From contig JAIOUW010000001.1 of NCBI GenBank assembly GCA_019931105.1, positions 310,001 through 374,000 of the forward strand: 64,000 bases of DNA. Reading direction: 5' to 3'. The stretch is from Flavobacteriaceae bacterium NBU2977 (GTDB lineage Bacteria > Bacteroidota > Bacteroidia > Flavobacteriales > Flavobacteriaceae). Made by a program: the position numbers and the translations under genes. Below, in pieces: positions 62,649 through 64,000 of this stretch; position 1 is the stretch's first letter, and the number at the start of each line of letters is the position of its first letter. Under the pieces are notes generated by a model. That model saw nothing but the letters and a program-made list of their open reading frames with translations. It was not told where the DNA came from and ran no database searches.

Positions 62649-63659
62649 CTATCGGTAGCGCAATTCGTAATCTGAGATTTCTGCGGAATACTCAGAGCCA
62701 TATACAGGTTTGGGCATACCCATGTCATAAGGTGACGGGGCCATCCATTGACTTTTGACTCCTTCTATCCGCATCGTGCCCTGTGGGTCTATTTCGGCAA
62801 AAGCATACAGAGGGTCCATGTACGGTGCCAAATTCGGCAACCATTTATACTCTTTGTACAATGCCTCGGGAAAACGATCGGTATTTCGATACTTATCTTC
62901 CATCCATTGGTACGACATACTGTTGATTTCAATATAATCTATGCCATTCTGACGATGATGAAAGTCGATATGATTGTGACCGTTCATACAACAGACAACC
63001 TTTTCGCTGTTGGCTTCCAATATTTTTTGTAGTGAAAGGCGGTTCTTCACACCCCATTGATAATGCCATAGGCTCTGATGAGAAAAAACGATCGTTGGCA
63101 GTTCGGTACCCTCCAAATCACTTTTGAACCATGCTATCTGCTCATTATTTATATATGTGCGATACTTATCTTCGACATAAAAGTTTGAATTATCATAATC
63201 TACAAACTTCCCATCTTGGTATAAAAAGTTTGCATCAAGTACGATAAAATGAAAGTTTTGAAAATCAAAAGAATAATATGGATCTTGCATTTCCCAAAAT
63301 TCCATTGCCTGAAATTTCGAATGCCTATCCATATCATGATTACCTAAAACATGGTATTTTGGCCCCTTGAAGGCTCTCCAAATTTCAAGAAACGGAACGT
63401 TCTTGGGATCGGCCATACAAAAATCACCGAGTTGAACAATAAAATCAACTTCTTTACGCCCCGCTTCGCCAATAAACTTCTGCAGCCGTTGATCGGCATC
63501 GGGCATCAAGTCTTTGTGTACGTCGGCCACAATTCCGAAACGCAGTACTTCAGCAGAATTACCTAGACTTGCGCCAGGTCTAAAAGACAATACGGTCGAT
63601 GGAAGTATTGTGGTCATGGATCCCATCCCGAGCTGCGCGACAAAATTTCTACGTTTCAT
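62649..63659 (-). CDS. Tat-exported calcineurin-type metallophosphoesterase
   Basis: 336 residues. Twin-arginine-like start KRRNFVAQLGMGSMTTIL; then ADVHKD, QLGDFCM, LGNHDMDRH, FSHQSLWHYQ and NGHNHIDFHH, the metallophosphoesterase metal ligands in order. The IEINSMSYQWMEDKY region is typical of exported enzymes acting on sugar or nucleotide phosphates. It converges with the SDR gene and follows a discoidin-type protein. Confidence 0.9.
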   Translation of the reverse strand: MKRRNFVAQLGMGSMTTILPSTVLSFRPGASLGNSAEVLRFGIVADVHKDLMPDADQRLQKFIGEAGRKEVDFIVQLGDFCMADPKNVPFLEIWRAFKGPKYHVLGNHDMDRHSKFQAMEFWEMQDPYYSFDFQNFHFIVLDANFLYQDGKFVDYDNSNFYVEDKYRTYINNEQIAWFKSDLEGTELPTIVFSHQSLWHYQWGVKNRLSLQKILEANSEKVVCCMNGHNHIDFHHRQNGIDYIEINSMSYQWMEDKYRNTDRFPEALYKEYKWLPNLAPYMDPLYAFAEIDPQGTMRIEGVKSQWMAPSPYDMGMPKPVYGSEYSAEISDYELRYR

Positions 63660-63708
63660 TCAACACATTGATTTAAAACCGATAGGTGTAAGCCTAAGCT
63701 ATCAAACC

Positions 63709-64000
63709 TTACTCCATCACTGTAATTATGCCAATCTCGGCAAATGATGCCCTTAAATCATCACCATCTACCGTAACCCCTCTTAACTTCACATATCGCG
63801 CCTTGGTAACGTCAAAATGAACGGTCTGCTCGATCCGGTTGTTCACTACATTGCCAAACTCGCCTTTGGCGGCAGGTTTCCAATTCTTGTTATCGGTGCT
63901 TACCAAAAATTCATAATTTGTAATTATACCAAAGGGATAACGCTCTTGGATCGGCCAATACGAAAATCCTTTAAGGCCGTAGACCTTTCCTAGGTCAATT
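63709..64000 (-). CDS. C-terminus of a protein with a discoidin (F5/8C)-like domain
   Basis: About 97 residues up to the window edge. The pattern is that of a coagulation factor 5/8 C-terminal domain: VYGLKGFSYWPIQERYPFG, ITNYEFLVSTDNKNWKPAAK, GEFGNVVNNRIEQTVHFDV and KARYVKLRGVTVDGDDLRAS. Such a domain often ends alpha-L-fucosidases (GH29) in Bacteroidota, so that is a reasonable guess; the catalytic part is outside the window. It reads toward the phosphoesterase gene, 49 bases away. Confidence 0.7.
   Translation of the reverse strand, partial: IDLGKVYGLKGFSYWPIQERYPFGIITNYEFLVSTDNKNWKPAAKGEFGNVVNNRIEQTVHFDVTKARYVKLRGVTVDGDDLRASFAEIGIITVME

Overview
This window looks like a chromosome segment of a marine member of the Flavobacteriaceae (Bacteroidota). 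The signs are a protein with a C-terminal type B (gliding-motility-associated) type IX secretion signal, TonB-dependent receptors with a carboxypeptidase-like N-terminal domain, two sulfatases, a tmRNA whose tag reads GDNNYALAA, KDO synthesis, and several upstream regions carrying the Bacteroidota promoter pattern TTG-N(16-21)-TAnnTTTG instead of the E. coli -35/-10 boxes. No rRNA, tRNA, CRISPR array or integrase was found.

Region 1 (1-13.8 kb) is mostly core: the 5' part of gyrB, asnB, a DUF2911 protein, an exported amidohydrolase, an NYN/OST-HTH protein, an OmpA-type protein, and an outer-membrane barrel plus 1007-residue TPR protein read away from ftsE. Region 2 (13.9-21.3 kb) holds a methyltransferase and then an iron/siderophore uptake operon (TonB receptor, DUF4198 protein, two small membrane proteins, PepSY reductase-like protein, small Cys-rich protein) facing an AraC regulator. 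Region 3 (21.7-41.1 kb) mixes a membrane-anchored NUDIX protein, two lipoprotein sulfatases (one translationally coupled to the NUDIX gene, one just behind kdsA), a polyphosphate-glucokinase-type ROK kinase, typA, a creD locus with two near-identical operators, a beta-lactamase-fold protein lacking its catalytic serine, a PHP phosphodiesterase, a giant T9SS cargo protein and a saccharopine-dehydrogenase-like enzyme.

Region 4 (41.4-54.9 kb) is the accessory part. It opens with ssrA (tmRNA), followed by a partial echo of the tmRNA 3' end, a small GIY-YIG nuclease and a DUF2188 protein. Then comes an AT-rich type I restriction-modification island in which all three subunits carry lesions: a one-base frameshift in hsdM, an in-frame stop in hsdS, and Gly-to-Glu in the HsdR Walker A motif. 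ORF6N and RhuM-like genes sit among them, and an IS200/RAYT-like element bounded by matching hairpins cuts off rhuM. Next is a two-component system (TPR sensor kinase plus NarL-type regulator) with three matching dyads of NarL 7-2-7 type in front of an exported Trypco2-like protein, an unknown protein leading the kinase operon, and a 67-residue protein followed by two very small membrane proteins. This putative regulon is the most novel-looking unit in the window.

Region 5 (54.9-64 kb) looks like a sugar-acid catabolic locus: a large lipoprotein with a cytochrome c domain, a GntP permease and an IlvD/Edd dehydratase on one strand; a Tat-type sugar isomerase and an SDR dehydrogenase on the other; then a Tat-type metallophosphoesterase and the C-terminus of a protein with a discoidin-like domain.
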